Assembly (NCBI RefSeq): GCF_000371965.1
Contig: NZ_AQUO01000002.1
Coordinates: 512,001-576,000 of the forward strand
DNA from: Paracoccus sp. N5
GTDB lineage: Bacteria; Pseudomonadota; Alphaproteobacteria; Rhodobacterales; Rhodobacteraceae
Length of the DNA stretch: 64,000 bases
Direction: 5' to 3'
Within the stretch, counting starts at the first letter, position 1. Every line of letters starts with the position of its first letter. This document shows positions 53,459-62,613 of the stretch, piece after piece. The notes under the pieces were generated by a model that searched no databases, had not been told where the DNA came from, and was given only the letters and a program-made list of their open reading frames with translations. Made by a program: the position numbers and the translations under genes.

Positions 53459-56281
53459 TTGGGGCTGTTCACGCGCAAGTCGCGATTGGGTTGGCAGCTT
53501 TTGCTGGCCTTTGTGGTCATCGCCGGCGCGCCGGGCCTGATGGGCGTGCTGGGCTGGCTGGAGCTGCGCGACCTGGCGGACCGGCAAAGCCGGCTGATCG
53601 CCCAGACCATCCCCGCCATCGCCGAGGTGCGCGGCTTTGCTGAGGAAAGCAGCCGCGTCGTCGCCATTGCCCCGGACCTGGCGGCGGTGACCGACGACCA
53701 TGTCCGGCGCGAACGTGCGGCCTTTCTGTTCGACCAGGTCGATGCGCTGCGCGACCGCATCCGGCGCTATGAAAGCACCGGCCAGCCGCCCCCGGCGCCG
53801 CTGTCGCGTTCGGAATCCGAGGTGCGGCAGGGCATCGCCCGGCTGGACCAGCTGGTGCAGCGCCGGCTGGCCGCCGAGGCCGACCAGCGCCGCCGGCTGG
53901 AGGAGGGGCTGACGGCGACCACCGAGCTTCTGGAGATCACCGACACGCTGGCCGCCAATGTCGAGGTGGCGGTCTCGGCCGGGGTGGCCAGCCTCTATGA
54001 CCTGTGGAACCGGCGTGAGACGCTGGCCGAGATGCTGGACAAGCTGATCGAGGTCGACCTGTTCCAGCTGGGCCAGATGTTCGAGCTGCGCGGCCATGTC
54101 GCCGGAATCGCCCTGCTCCTGAACCGCATCGGCGAGACCCGCAGCCAGCACGACCTGGAGCAGCTGCGCGCCGAACTGGCGGCGCGCCTGGGCGTGGTGA
54201 CCCGCCGGCTGGAAACGGTGCCCGACCGCAGCCGGGCCGAGCGGGCGCTGGCGCTGTTGCGCGGGATCACCCCGGCCGCGGCCTCGCCGCCCGGGACCGA
54301 GGATTTCCCCGGCCTGACCGCGCGGCTGATCGCGCTGGACGCGCAGACGGCGGCGGCGCAGGCCGAGTTGCGCGACGCGGCGCTGCGGCTCGACACCCAG
54401 GCCGCGGCGCTGGCCGACAGCATCGTCGGCCGGGCCACGCGCGCCGGCGAGGCGGCGCAGGCCGCCATCCGCCGCACGCTGATCGTCTCGGCCATCGGCT
54501 CATTCCTGGCGCTGATGGTCTCGGCCGGGGTGGTCTGGTTCTATGTCCGCGGCAAGATCACCCGGCGGCTGGACGCGCTGGCCGCGCGCATGGGCGGGCT
54601 GCGGGCGGGCGACCTGCACGAGGAGGTGGTGCCGCGCGGCGAGGACGAGATTTCGCGCATGGAGCAGGCGGTCGAGGTCTTTCGCCTGCAGGCGCTCGAG
54701 AACCGCGCCCTGGCGGCCGAACGCGACCGCAATCTCGAGGAGCTGCGCCGCCACCGCGAGGAGCTGCGCCAGCTGGTCGACGAGCAGACCGAGCGGCTGC
54801 GCGGCGAGGTTGCCGCCCATGCCGAGGCCCGCGCCCATGCCGAGGCCGCCGACCGCGCCAAGTCGCAGTTCCTGGCCATGATGAGCCACGAGATCCGCAC
54901 GCCGATGAACGGCGTCCTGGGCCTGCTGCACGGGCTGATGCAGGACGACCTGGCGGGGCGGACCCGCGACCGGGTGGTGGCGGCGCTGGCCTCGGGCGAG
55001 GGGCTGATGTCGCTGCTGAACACGCTTCTGGACGACGCCAAGTCGCTGGACGGCGACATCGCGCTGCGGCCGGCGCCCTTCGACCCGGCGGCGCTGGTGC
55101 GGGAAACGGCCATGCTGATGGCGGCCTCGGCGCAGGACAAGGGGCTGTGGCTGCGCATCGACGCGCCGGATTGCGGCTGGCTGATGGGGGACGCGGCGCG
55201 GCTGCGGCAGGTGCTGTTCAACCTGCTCTCCAACGCGATCCGCTTCACCGCCGCGGGCGGGGTCGATCTGCGGTTGCGGACCGAGCCGGGTCCGGCCGGG
55301 ATCGTGCTGGTGCTGGAGGTCGCCGATACCGGCAAGGGCATCGCGCCCGAAGCGCAGAAGCGGATCTTCGGCCTGTTCGAGCAGGAGGATCCCGAGACCG
55401 CCCGGCGCTATGGCGGCACCGGCCTGGGGCTGGCGATCAGCCGCCGGCTGGCCGAGGCGATGGGCGGCACGCTGTCGGTGGAAAGCGCGCCGGGGCAGGG
55501 CGCGTTGTTCCGGTTCCGCGCCGGTTTCCCGCCGGCCGAGGCCCCGGCCGCCGCCGCGCCGGCCGCCCCCGCCCGCCCGCTGCGCCTGCTGGTGGTCGAG
55601 GACCACCCGGTCAACCGCATGGTGCTGGACGGCTACCTGGCCGAGGCGGGCCATGCTTTCGCGATGGCGGATTGCGCCGAGGAGGCGCTGGCCCGGCTGG
55701 ACCAGGACCGTTTCGACGCGGTGCTGATGGATGTGAACCTGCCCGGCATGTCGGGGATCGAGGCGGCGCGCGCGATCCGCCGCCGCGCCGAAGGCCTGCC
55801 GGTGATCGGCATCTCGGCCCATGTCCAGCCCGAGGAAATCGCCGCCTGCCATGCCGCCGGCATGGTCGAGGTGCTGTCGAAACCCCTGGCTCCGGCCGAT
55901 CTGCAGCGCGCGCTGGCGACGGTCCGGCCGAATGCGGAGCCGGTGCCGGCGGCCGTCCTGGCCCCGGCGCTGGCCGACCTGCCGCCGGCGCAGGTGGCCA
56001 TGCTGGCGCGGCTCTATCTGGACGGGATGGCCGGCGACATGGCGGCGATCCAGGCGGCACTGGGGCAGGGCGATGCCACGGCGGCGGCCCGCGCGGCGCA
56101 TCGTTGGCGCGGGGCCAGCGGCAATTTCGGCCTTTCCGACCTGACGGCGGCGCTGGAGCGTTTTGAATGCGCCCTGGCCGACGGCACCGGCGCGGCGGGC
56201 GCTCTGTGGGACGATCTGGCCGCCCTGGCCCGGGCGGGCGCCGAGGCGATGCGGCGCGAGCTTGCCCTGTTGCCGGCCTAG
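53459..56281 (+). CDS. torS: TorS-like hybrid sensor histidine kinase
   Basis: 940 residues. TTG 53459 is chosen because GGCGGAGGG precedes it at good spacing and the first membrane helix (WQLLLAFVVIAGAPGLMGVL) starts at once. The order is a helix, a ~320-residue helical periplasmic sensor, a second helix near residue 340-360, HAMP, coiled coil, HisKA with H477 in SHEIRTPMNG, ATPase with GTGLGLAIS, a receiver with D758 in VLMDVNLPGMSG, and an Hpt domain with H881 in AAHRWRGASGNFG. This four-step phosphorelay layout is typical of TorS. It overlaps torR convergently by four bases. Confidence 0.9.
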   Translation: MGLFTRKSRLGWQLLLAFVVIAGAPGLMGVLGWLELRDLADRQSRLIAQTIPAIAEVRGFAEESSRVVAIAPDLAAVTDDHVRRERAAFLFDQVDALRDRIRRYESTGQPPPAPLSRSESEVRQGIARLDQLVQRRLAAEADQRRRLEEGLTATTELLEITDTLAANVEVAVSAGVASLYDLWNRRETLAEMLDKLIEVDLFQLGQMFELRGHVAGIALLLNRIGETRSQHDLEQLRAELAARLGVVTRRLETVPDRSRAERALALLRGITPAAASPPGTEDFPGLTARLIALDAQTAAAQAELRDAALRLDTQAAALADSIVGRATRAGEAAQAAIRRTLIVSAIGSFLALMVSAGVVWFYVRGKITRRLDALAARMGGLRAGDLHEEVVPRGEDEISRMEQAVEVFRLQALENRALAAERDRNLEELRRHREELRQLVDEQTERLRGEVAAHAEARAHAEAADRAKSQFLAMMSHEIRTPMNGVLGLLHGLMQDDLAGRTRDRVVAALASGEGLMSLLNTLLDDAKSLDGDIALRPAPFDPAALVRETAMLMAASAQDKGLWLRIDAPDCGWLMGDAARLRQVLFNLLSNAIRFTAAGGVDLRLRTEPGPAGIVLVLEVADTGKGIAPEAQKRIFGLFEQEDPETARRYGGTGLGLAISRRLAEAMGGTLSVESAPGQGALFRFRAGFPPAEAPAAAAPAAPARPLRLLVVEDHPVNRMVLDGYLAEAGHAFAMADCAEEALARLDQDRFDAVLMDVNLPGMSGIEAARAIRRRAEGLPVIGISAHVQPEEIAACHAAGMVEVLSKPLAPADLQRALATVRPNAEPVPAAVLAPALADLPPAQVAMLARLYLDGMAGDMAAIQAALGQGDATAAARAAHRWRGASGNFGLSDLTAALERFECALADGTGAAGALWDDLAALARAGAEAMRRELALLPA

Positions 56282-56982
56282 CTCAGCGCGGCGGTAAAGA
56301 CATAGCCCTCGCCATGCGCGGTGCCCAGGATGCGCGGTGCCTTGGGGTCGTCGCAGAGCTTGCGCCGCAGCCGGCGGATCAGCACGTCCACCGTGCGCTG
56401 GCTGCTGTCATCGACCCGGTGGGTGATATTGGCCAGCAGCCGGTCGCGGTCCATCACCACGCCGGGATTGCCGACGAAGGCGCGCAGCAGCTCGAATTCG
56501 GCGCGGGTCAGCGACACCAGCGCGCCGGAGGTGTCGTAAAGCTGGCGCCCGGCGATGTCGAAGCGGAAGCCGGCGAATTCCACCGTGCGCCGCGCCATCT
56601 GCCGCATGGCCGCCGTGCGCCGCAAGAGGTTCTTGACCCGCGCCGCCAGCTCGCGCCGGTTGAAGGGCTTGCAGACGTAATCGTCGGCGCCCAGTTCCAG
56701 CCCGACGATGCGGTCGACCTCGTCGGTGCGGCCCGACAGCAGGATGATGCCGATTTCCGACCGCGCGCGCTGCTCGCGGGTGATCTCCAGCCCGTCCTTG
56801 CCGGTCAGGTTGATGTCCACGATCAGCAGGTCGGCCGGATCGCTGCCCAGCACGCGGTCCGCCGCCTCGGCGCTGGCGCATTCCGTGATTCGGTGGCCGA
56901 AGGATTGCAGATAGGCGGTCAGCGCCCCGCGGGTGACGGGCTCGTCCTCGATGATCACGATATGGCTGGCTCGGCCGGTCAT
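56278..56982 (-). CDS. torR: TorR-like response regulator
   Basis: 234 residues from ATG 56982; an in-frame ATG at 57021 would add 13 residues. The receiver has the acidic pair in VIIEDEP and the phosphoacceptor in LLIVDINLTGKDG, followed by GLELGADDYVCKPFNRRELA. The C-terminal winged helix of the OmpR class includes LTRAEFELLRAFVGNPG, DDSSQRTVDVLIRRLRRKL and HGEGYVF. It should receive phosphate from TorS Hpt and bind the adjacent tmoX control region. Confidence 0.9.
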   Translation of the reverse strand: MTGRASHIVIIEDEPVTRGALTAYLQSFGHRITECASAEAADRVLGSDPADLLIVDINLTGKDGLEITREQRARSEIGIILLSGRTDEVDRIVGLELGADDYVCKPFNRRELAARVKNLLRRTAAMRQMARRTVEFAGFRFDIAGRQLYDTSGALVSLTRAEFELLRAFVGNPGVVMDRDRLLANITHRVDDSSQRTVDVLIRRLRRKLCDDPKAPRILGTAHGEGYVFTAALS

Positions 56983-57158
56983 CGGCGGTTTCCCTGGCTG
57001 CTCCCTGCATTCTGTTAACATTTTCTCACATCATTCCATAGCCCATTCATCACAAGGGCCTGACACGTTCACATCCGGATCCTAGCGTCGAAGGACGAAG
57101 GGTGGCCATGCAACCGCCCGCCTGCCCGCGAAACAGGGCGCTTCAACAGGGAAAGACC
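56983..57158. promoter_or_regulatory. torR-tmoX divergent control region with possible TorR boxes
   Basis: A -35 CTGACA (57060-57065), a 17-bp spacer and a -10 TAGCGT (57083-57088) face the transporter gene. Three similar TTC-ACAT-type pieces lie at 57023-57031, 57044-57053 and 57067-57075 (for example CGTTCACATC). They recall the TTCATAT core of E. coli Tor boxes. Confidence 0.4.
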
Positions 57159-58103
57159 ATGAAACACACAGCTCTGCTGCTTGCTTCGGCAGCGGCCCTT
57201 TCCGTCACGGCCTCGCTGGCGCAGGCCGCCGATTCCTCGGACCCGATCGTGATCCCGACGCATAACTGGTCCAGCCAGATCGTGATGAGCCATATCGTCG
57301 GGCGCATGTTCGAGGAACTGGGCGATTCGGTCGAATATGTCTCGTCCGACAGCCAGACGGTCTATGAATCCATCCGGCTGGGCGACGTGGCGCTGGAGGT
57401 CGAGGTCTGGGAGGGCGCGTTCGGCGCCGCCTTCAACGCCGCGCTGGCCAAGGGCGGGCTGCATGACGCCGCCACCCACGAGGCGGTGACGCGCGAGGAC
57501 TGGTGGTATCCGCTGTGGACCAAGGAGGCCTGTCCGGGCCTGCCCGACTGGAACGCCCTGAACGATTGCGCGGCGAAATTCGCCACCGCCGAGACCGGCG
57601 ACAAGGGCCGCTTCCTGGGCGGGCCGGTCGACTGGCTCAAGCATGACGCGGAAAAGGTCGACGCGCTTGGCATGAACTTCACCGTGGTCAATGCCGGCTC
57701 GGCCGCCGCGCTCTGGGCCGAACTGGCCGCGGCCGAGAAAAGCAAGACCCCCATCGTGCTGTTCAACTGGACGCCGAATTTCGCCGAGGCGGTCTGGCCC
57801 GGCGAATTCGTCGAGTTCCCGAAATGGGAAGAGGGCTGCGACAAGGATCCCGCCGTCGGCCCGATCCCGGACAAGGTCTATGACTGCGGCAACCCGGCGA
57901 ACGGCTATCTCAAGATCGCCGCCTGGGACGGGATGAAGGAGAAATGGCCCGCCGCCTATGCCGCGCTGGCCAAGGTCACCTTCACCAATGCCCAGATCGC
58001 CGAGATGGCCAAGCTGGTCGATGTCGACGGCATGGAACCCGAGGACGCCGCCGAGGCCTGGATGGAGAGCAACGAGACGGTCTGGAAGCCGTGGCTGCAA
58101 TGA
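57159..58103 (+). CDS. tmoX: TmoX/ProX-like quaternary-amine (probably TMAO) binding protein
   Basis: 314 residues from ATG 57159 with a Sec signal peptide (LLLASAAALSVTASLAQA). The mature protein has the OpuAC fold: IVIPTHNWSSQIVMSHIVGR, EVEVWEGAFGAAF, DWWYPLWTKEA and VLFNWTPNFAEAVWP. Several tryptophans lie in positions that can form the aromatic cage for a methylated ammonium or amine oxide. In roseobacters this layout (TmoXWV) imports TMAO. The TorTSR genes next door favour TMAO over choline or betaine, but the ligand is not proven by sequence. Confidence 0.75.
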   Translation: MKHTALLLASAAALSVTASLAQAADSSDPIVIPTHNWSSQIVMSHIVGRMFEELGDSVEYVSSDSQTVYESIRLGDVALEVEVWEGAFGAAFNAALAKGGLHDAATHEAVTREDWWYPLWTKEACPGLPDWNALNDCAAKFATAETGDKGRFLGGPVDWLKHDAEKVDALGMNFTVVNAGSAAALWAELAAAEKSKTPIVLFNWTPNFAEAVWPGEFVEFPKWEEGCDKDPAVGPIPDKVYDCGNPANGYLKIAAWDGMKEKWPAAYAALAKVTFTNAQIAEMAKLVDVDGMEPEDAAEAWMESNETVWKPWLQ

Positions 58104-58219
58104 ACCAGCTGCTTTCGCCCGATCGGCTGGCCCGCAAGGGCCCGGCCTTTGCCCCGCCGTCACCCCGGCCCGGCCAGCACGGCACGGCCCCGGATGGAAC
58201 CGTCACCGCCGGAGGCCCG

Positions 58220-59248
58220 ATGAACCAGCGCGATGCCGTGATCGACTGCCGAAACGTCTGGAAGGTGTTCGGCCCGCGTCCCGACCAGGTGCAGGCGCTG
58301 CTGGCCCGCAATCCCTCGGCCGAGGCATTGCGCGCGGCGGGCTGCGTCGCCGCCGTGCGCGACGTCAGCCTGACCATTCCGCGCGGCGAGATGCTGGTGG
58401 TGATGGGCCTGTCCGGCTCGGGCAAGTCCACGCTGGTGCGCTGCATGTCGCGGCTGCTGGACATCTCGGCCGGGCAGGTGGCGGTCGAGGGGCAGGACAT
58501 CGGCTCGCTGACCGAGACCCAGCTGATCGAGCTGCGCCGCCGCCGCATGGGCATGGTGTTCCAGAGCTTCGGCCTGCTGCCGCATCGCAACGTGCTGGAG
58601 AACGTGGCCTTTCCGCTGGAGATGCGCGGCCAGCCCCGCGCCGCCCGCATCGCCCGCGCCCGCGAGATGCTGGAGCTGGTCGGCCTGACCGGCCGCGAGG
58701 AGCATTTCCCGCGCGAACTGTCGGGCGGCCAGCAGCAGCGCGTCGGCATCGCCCGCAGCCTGGCGATCGAGCCGGCGATCTGGTTCCTGGACGAGCCCTT
58801 CTCGGCGCTGGACCCGCTGATCCGTCGCGAGATGCAGGACGAATTCCTGCGGCTGAAGGGCACGCTGGACAAGACCATCGTCTTCATCACCCATGATTTC
58901 GACGAGGCGCTGCGGCTTGCCGACCGCATCGCCATCATGAAGGACGGCGCGGTCGAGCAATGCGACACGCCGGACCGCATCGTCATGGCGCCGGCGACGC
59001 CCTATGTCGCCAAGTTCACCGCCCAGATCGACCGCGCCCGCGTGGTGCGGCTGGCGGCGCTGGCGTCCCCGGCGGCGGGCGACGTGCACGGCGCGGCGCT
59101 GCCGGGGGATGCGGTGCTGCATGACATGGCCCGCGCCATCCTGGCCGACCCGCGGCCGCAGATCCCGGTCGCGGCGGCGGACGGCAGCCTGCTCGGGCTG
59201 CTCGACCGGCAGGCGGCGACCGACCTGATCCTGGGGGACCGGCCATGA
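58220..59248 (+). CDS. tmoW: TmoW/ProV-like ABC transporter ATP-binding protein
   Basis: 342 residues from ATG 58220, behind GGAGG. An ATG at 58100 that overlaps the tmoX stop would add 40 low-complexity residues, and both ATGs are followed by the same AACCAGC. The protein opens VIDCRNVWKVFGPRPDQVQA, which is typical of ProV-like ATPases. It has Walker A GLSGSGKST, signature LSGGQQQR, Walker B WFLDEPFSALDP, and a CBS-like C-terminal tail of about 90 residues. It overlaps the permease by four bases. Confidence 0.85.
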   Translation: MNQRDAVIDCRNVWKVFGPRPDQVQALLARNPSAEALRAAGCVAAVRDVSLTIPRGEMLVVMGLSGSGKSTLVRCMSRLLDISAGQVAVEGQDIGSLTETQLIELRRRRMGMVFQSFGLLPHRNVLENVAFPLEMRGQPRAARIARAREMLELVGLTGREEHFPRELSGGQQQRVGIARSLAIEPAIWFLDEPFSALDPLIRREMQDEFLRLKGTLDKTIVFITHDFDEALRLADRIAIMKDGAVEQCDTPDRIVMAPATPYVAKFTAQIDRARVVRLAALASPAAGDVHGAALPGDAVLHDMARAILADPRPQIPVAAADGSLLGLLDRQAATDLILGDRP

Positions 59249-61182
59249 GCGGGGCAAGGGCGGCGCGCCCGGCGCAGGCGGCCTGGATCCTGGCCGGCCT
59301 GGCGCTGGCGCTGGTGCTGGCCAAGCCGCTGCTGCCGGCCGGGCTGGTCAGGCCGCCGGACTGGCTGGTGCTGCCCTTTGCCGGCTGGATCAATGCGGTC
59401 TTCGATTTCCTGCGCGACGACCTGGGGCTGATCCACGTCACCCGCGCCTTCGCCGGCGCGGTCGAGGCGGCGCTGGATACCACGGCGAACCTGCTTTACG
59501 GCCGCTCGCGCTGGCCGCATCTGGGCCCGATCCCCTGGGTGGTCGTCGCCGTCACCATGGCCATGGCAGGCTATGCCCTGCGCGGCTGGCGGCTGGCGGC
59601 CCTGACCGGCGGCACCTTCGTCTGGATCGCCGTCATGGGCCAGTGGAAATGGGCGATGGAGACGCTGTCGGTAATCGCCGTCGCCACCCCGGTCGCGGTG
59701 GCGCTGGGGCTGGGCCTTGGCATCATGGGCTGGCGCTGGCCCCGGTTCGAGCGGGTGCTGAACCCGGTCCTGAACCTGGCGCAGTCGCTGCCGCATTTCG
59801 CCTATATGATCCCGGTCGTGGTCTTTGTCGGCGTCGGCCCCAAGTCCGGCGCCATCGTCACCATCATCTTCTCGGTGCCGCCGATGATCCGCATGACCAT
59901 GCTGGGCCTGCGCCGCGTCGCGCCCGAGATCATCGAGGCCGGGCAGATGGCCGGCGCCAACCGCTGGCAGGTGATGACGCGGGTGCGCCTGCCCGCCGCG
60001 CGGACCGAGATCCTGATCGGCGTCAACCAGGTCATCATGCAGTCGCTGGCCATGGTCGTGCTGGCCTCGTTCATCGGCATGCCGGGGCTGGGGCAGAAGC
60101 TGCTGCAACTGTTGCAGGCGCTGAAGATCGGCCTGTCCTTCGAGATCGGCATCACCATCGTGCTGCTGGCCGTGGCGCTGGATCGGCTGTCCAAGGCCTG
60201 GGCGCTGCACCAGCCTGCCCATGCCGAGGCCAGCGCCGGCTGGGTCGCGCGGCACCGGCTGCTGCTGGTCTGGTTCGGCCTGGTGCTGGCGGGGTTCCTG
60301 CTGGCCCGCGCCGTGCCCTATTTCCACGTCGTCGAGCGCAGCCAGGCGCTCAGCATCGCCGGCCCCATCGACGCGGTGATGGACATGCTGCTGGGCGTGG
60401 TGCGGCCGCTGACCGACTGGCTGCGGTGGTTCCTGATCACCTGGGTGCTGATCCCCTTGCGCGACGCGATCCTGTGGTTGCCCTTCGTCGGCGTGCTGCT
60501 GGCGCTGGCGGCCCTGGGCTGGCGCATCGGCGGCGCCCGCTCGGCGCTGGTCTGCCTGGGCTTCATCCTGCCCATCGCGCTGTCGGGCTGGTGGGACCGG
60601 GCGATGATCACCGTCTATACCGTCGGCACGGCGGTGGCGCTGGCGCTGCTGATCGGCCTGCCGCTGGGCATCTGGGCCGCCGGGCGCGAGACCCGGGCCA
60701 AGGCGGTGCTGCTGGCCTGCGACACGTTCCAGACCTTTCCCAGCTTCATCTACCTGATCCCGGTGGTGATGCTGTTCGGCGTCAACGACGTGGCAGTGGT
60801 CGCGGCGGTGGTGGTCTTTGCCGCCGTGCCGCTGGTGCGCTATACCGTCGAGGGCCTGCGCAACGTCCCGCCCGAGACCGTCGAGGCCGCCGAGATGAGC
60901 GGCGCCACCCGGCGCCAGCTGCTCTGGTCGGTGCGCCTGCCCCTGGCCCTGCCGACGCTGATGGTCGGGCTGAACCAGTCGGTGATGTTCGCGCTGTTCA
61001 TGGTCATCATCGCCGCCTTCATCGGCACGCAGGACCTGGGGCAGGAGATGCAGCGGGCGCTCTCGGCCACCGATGTCGGCAAGGGGCTGGTGCTGGGGCT
61101 GGCCGTCGCCTTCATGGGGCTGATGGTCGATCACCTGCTGATGCGCTGGTCGGCGGCGCGTCGCGCGGTGCTGCATGGCTGA
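59245..61182 (+). CDS. tmoV: TmoV/ProW-like double-domain permease
   Basis: 645 residues with two permease domains in one chain. The first EAA region reads EAGQMAGANRWQVMTRVRLP, followed by MQSLAMVVLASFIGMPGLGQ; the second reads EAAEMSGATRRQLLWSVRLP, followed by ALFMVIIAAFIGTQDLGQ. At least a dozen hydrophobic segments are seen. This internal duplication is known in TmoV-type permeases, whereas most ProW proteins are single-domain. It completes the TmoXWV importer. Confidence 0.85.
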   Translation: MSGARAARPAQAAWILAGLALALVLAKPLLPAGLVRPPDWLVLPFAGWINAVFDFLRDDLGLIHVTRAFAGAVEAALDTTANLLYGRSRWPHLGPIPWVVVAVTMAMAGYALRGWRLAALTGGTFVWIAVMGQWKWAMETLSVIAVATPVAVALGLGLGIMGWRWPRFERVLNPVLNLAQSLPHFAYMIPVVVFVGVGPKSGAIVTIIFSVPPMIRMTMLGLRRVAPEIIEAGQMAGANRWQVMTRVRLPAARTEILIGVNQVIMQSLAMVVLASFIGMPGLGQKLLQLLQALKIGLSFEIGITIVLLAVALDRLSKAWALHQPAHAEASAGWVARHRLLLVWFGLVLAGFLLARAVPYFHVVERSQALSIAGPIDAVMDMLLGVVRPLTDWLRWFLITWVLIPLRDAILWLPFVGVLLALAALGWRIGGARSALVCLGFILPIALSGWWDRAMITVYTVGTAVALALLIGLPLGIWAAGRETRAKAVLLACDTFQTFPSFIYLIPVVMLFGVNDVAVVAAVVVFAAVPLVRYTVEGLRNVPPETVEAAEMSGATRRQLLWSVRLPLALPTLMVGLNQSVMFALFMVIIAAFIGTQDLGQEMQRALSATDVGKGLVLGLAVAFMGLMVDHLLMRWSAARRAVLHG

Positions 61183-61308
61183 TCGCCCACCGCTCCGGTG
61201 ACGGGGTGTTCGCAAAGCTCGGCGCCGGCCGGACGGTCGTTCCGTGGAACATCGCCCGGCCGGCAGCGTTGACCCGGCGAACTGCAATCGACCCGCCGGG
61301 AGGGCCGC

Positions 61309-62442
61309 ATGGGCTGCGACATGGACTTCACTCTCGGCATCGAGGAGGAATACCTGCTGGTCGATGCCGAGACCGGCGATCTGGCCGAGGCGCCCGATGC
61401 CCTGATGCAGGCCTGCCGGCGCGAACTCGGCGATCATGTCAGCCCGGAATTCCTGCGCTGCCAGATCGAGGTCGCGACGCCGGTCGCCACGGACATCACG
61501 GATGCGCGGCGGCAGCTGACGCGGCTGCGCCGGACCGTGGCGGATCAGGCCTCCGGTTTCGGGCTGGCGCCGATCTCGGTCGCCTGCCATCCCTTCGCGG
61601 ACTGGCGCGACCAGGACCACACGGACAAGAGCCGCTACAACCAGCTGTCGCAAGAGATGGGCGGCGTGGCCCGGCGGATGCTGATCGGCGGCATGCATGT
61701 GCATGTCGGAATCCCCCAGGACAGCCTGCGCATCGACCTGATGAACCAGTTCTCGTATTTCCTGCCGCAGCTTCTGGCGCTGTCCGCCTCCAGCCCGTTC
61801 TGGCAGGGCGAGGATACGCGGCTCGCCTCCTATCGCACCACGGTGTTCGGCGGCTATCCCCGCACCGGGCTGCCGCCGCGGCTGGCGAGCTGGGGGGAAT
61901 ACGAACGCTCGGTCGAGGCGCTGACTTCGCTGGGCCTGATCGAGGACAGCAGCAAGATCTGGTGGGATCTGCGGCCCTCGTCGCGCTTCCCGACGCTGGA
62001 AACCCGGGTCTGCGATGCCTGCCCGCGCCTTGACGACACCCTGACGCTGACCGCGCTGATCCAGGCGAGCTTGCGCATGCTGTGGCGGCTGTCGCGGCGG
62101 AACATGCGCTGGCGGCAATACGACAATTTCCTCTTGGCCGAGAACCGCTGGCGGGCCGCCCGCTATGGGTTGACCGAAGGGCTGATCGACTTTGGCGAGA
62201 ACCGCCTGAAGCCTGCTGCCGAGATGGCCGAGGACTGGCTGGAACTGATCGGCGAGGATGCGGATGCGCTCGACAGCCAGCCCGCTGCGGCGCGGCTGCG
62301 CGCCCTGGTGGCAGAGGGCAATTCCGCGGAACGCCAACGCGCGGTGCATGCCGCGGCCATGAACGCCGGCGCGACGCGAGAGGAAGCCCTTGTCACGGTT
62401 GTGAAGGCGCTGATCGCGGAGTTCCGCGAGGGGCTGGACTGA
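61309..62442 (+). CDS. ybdK: YbdK-like carboxylate-amine ligase (GCS2 family)
   Basis: 377 residues. It begins DFTLGIEEEYLLVDAETGDL, the ATP-grasp-like glutamate-cysteine ligase type 2 opening. Further GCS2 motifs are FLRCQIEVATPV, LIGGMHVHVGIP, SASSPFWQGEDTRLASYR and TLETRVCDACP. These enzymes show weak glutamate-cysteine ligase activity in vitro; the physiological substrate is unknown. ATG 61309 is the first start; ATG 61321 gives a shorter form. The gene stands alone, 126 bases after tmoV. Confidence 0.88.
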   Translation: MGCDMDFTLGIEEEYLLVDAETGDLAEAPDALMQACRRELGDHVSPEFLRCQIEVATPVATDITDARRQLTRLRRTVADQASGFGLAPISVACHPFADWRDQDHTDKSRYNQLSQEMGGVARRMLIGGMHVHVGIPQDSLRIDLMNQFSYFLPQLLALSASSPFWQGEDTRLASYRTTVFGGYPRTGLPPRLASWGEYERSVEALTSLGLIEDSSKIWWDLRPSSRFPTLETRVCDACPRLDDTLTLTALIQASLRMLWRLSRRNMRWRQYDNFLLAENRWRAARYGLTEGLIDFGENRLKPAAEMAEDWLELIGEDADALDSQPAAARLRALVAEGNSAERQRAVHAAAMNAGATREEALVTVVKALIAEFREGLD

Positions 62443-62586
62443 CGGCGGCACCGGCCCGGCAGCACTTGCCGATGTGCATCCGCTGGTGATCCGGCGGCCA
62501 GTATCTTGCGGCACGGCGGGTCCCGCGCCCGGGGGTTGGGCAGGGCGGTGCAGAACTGCGCCCGGCACGAGCGTCGCGCTTGAATT

Positions 62587-62604
62587 TAATCAATCGATTG
62601 ATTA
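62587..62604. promoter_or_regulatory. 18-bp palindromic operator upstream of the TetR-family gene
   Basis: TAATCAATCGATTGATTA is a perfect palindrome ending nine bases before the ATG at 62614. Its position and symmetry fit autorepression by the TetR-family protein encoded next. Confidence 0.75.
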
Positions 62605-62613
62605 CAATTACCC

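Noticed and set aside
59002..62568. 1188-residue leftward open frame over tmoV and ybdK
   Set aside because: Histidine/glutamine/aspartate-rich antisense shadow; both strands cannot be coding here and the rightward proteins are clear.
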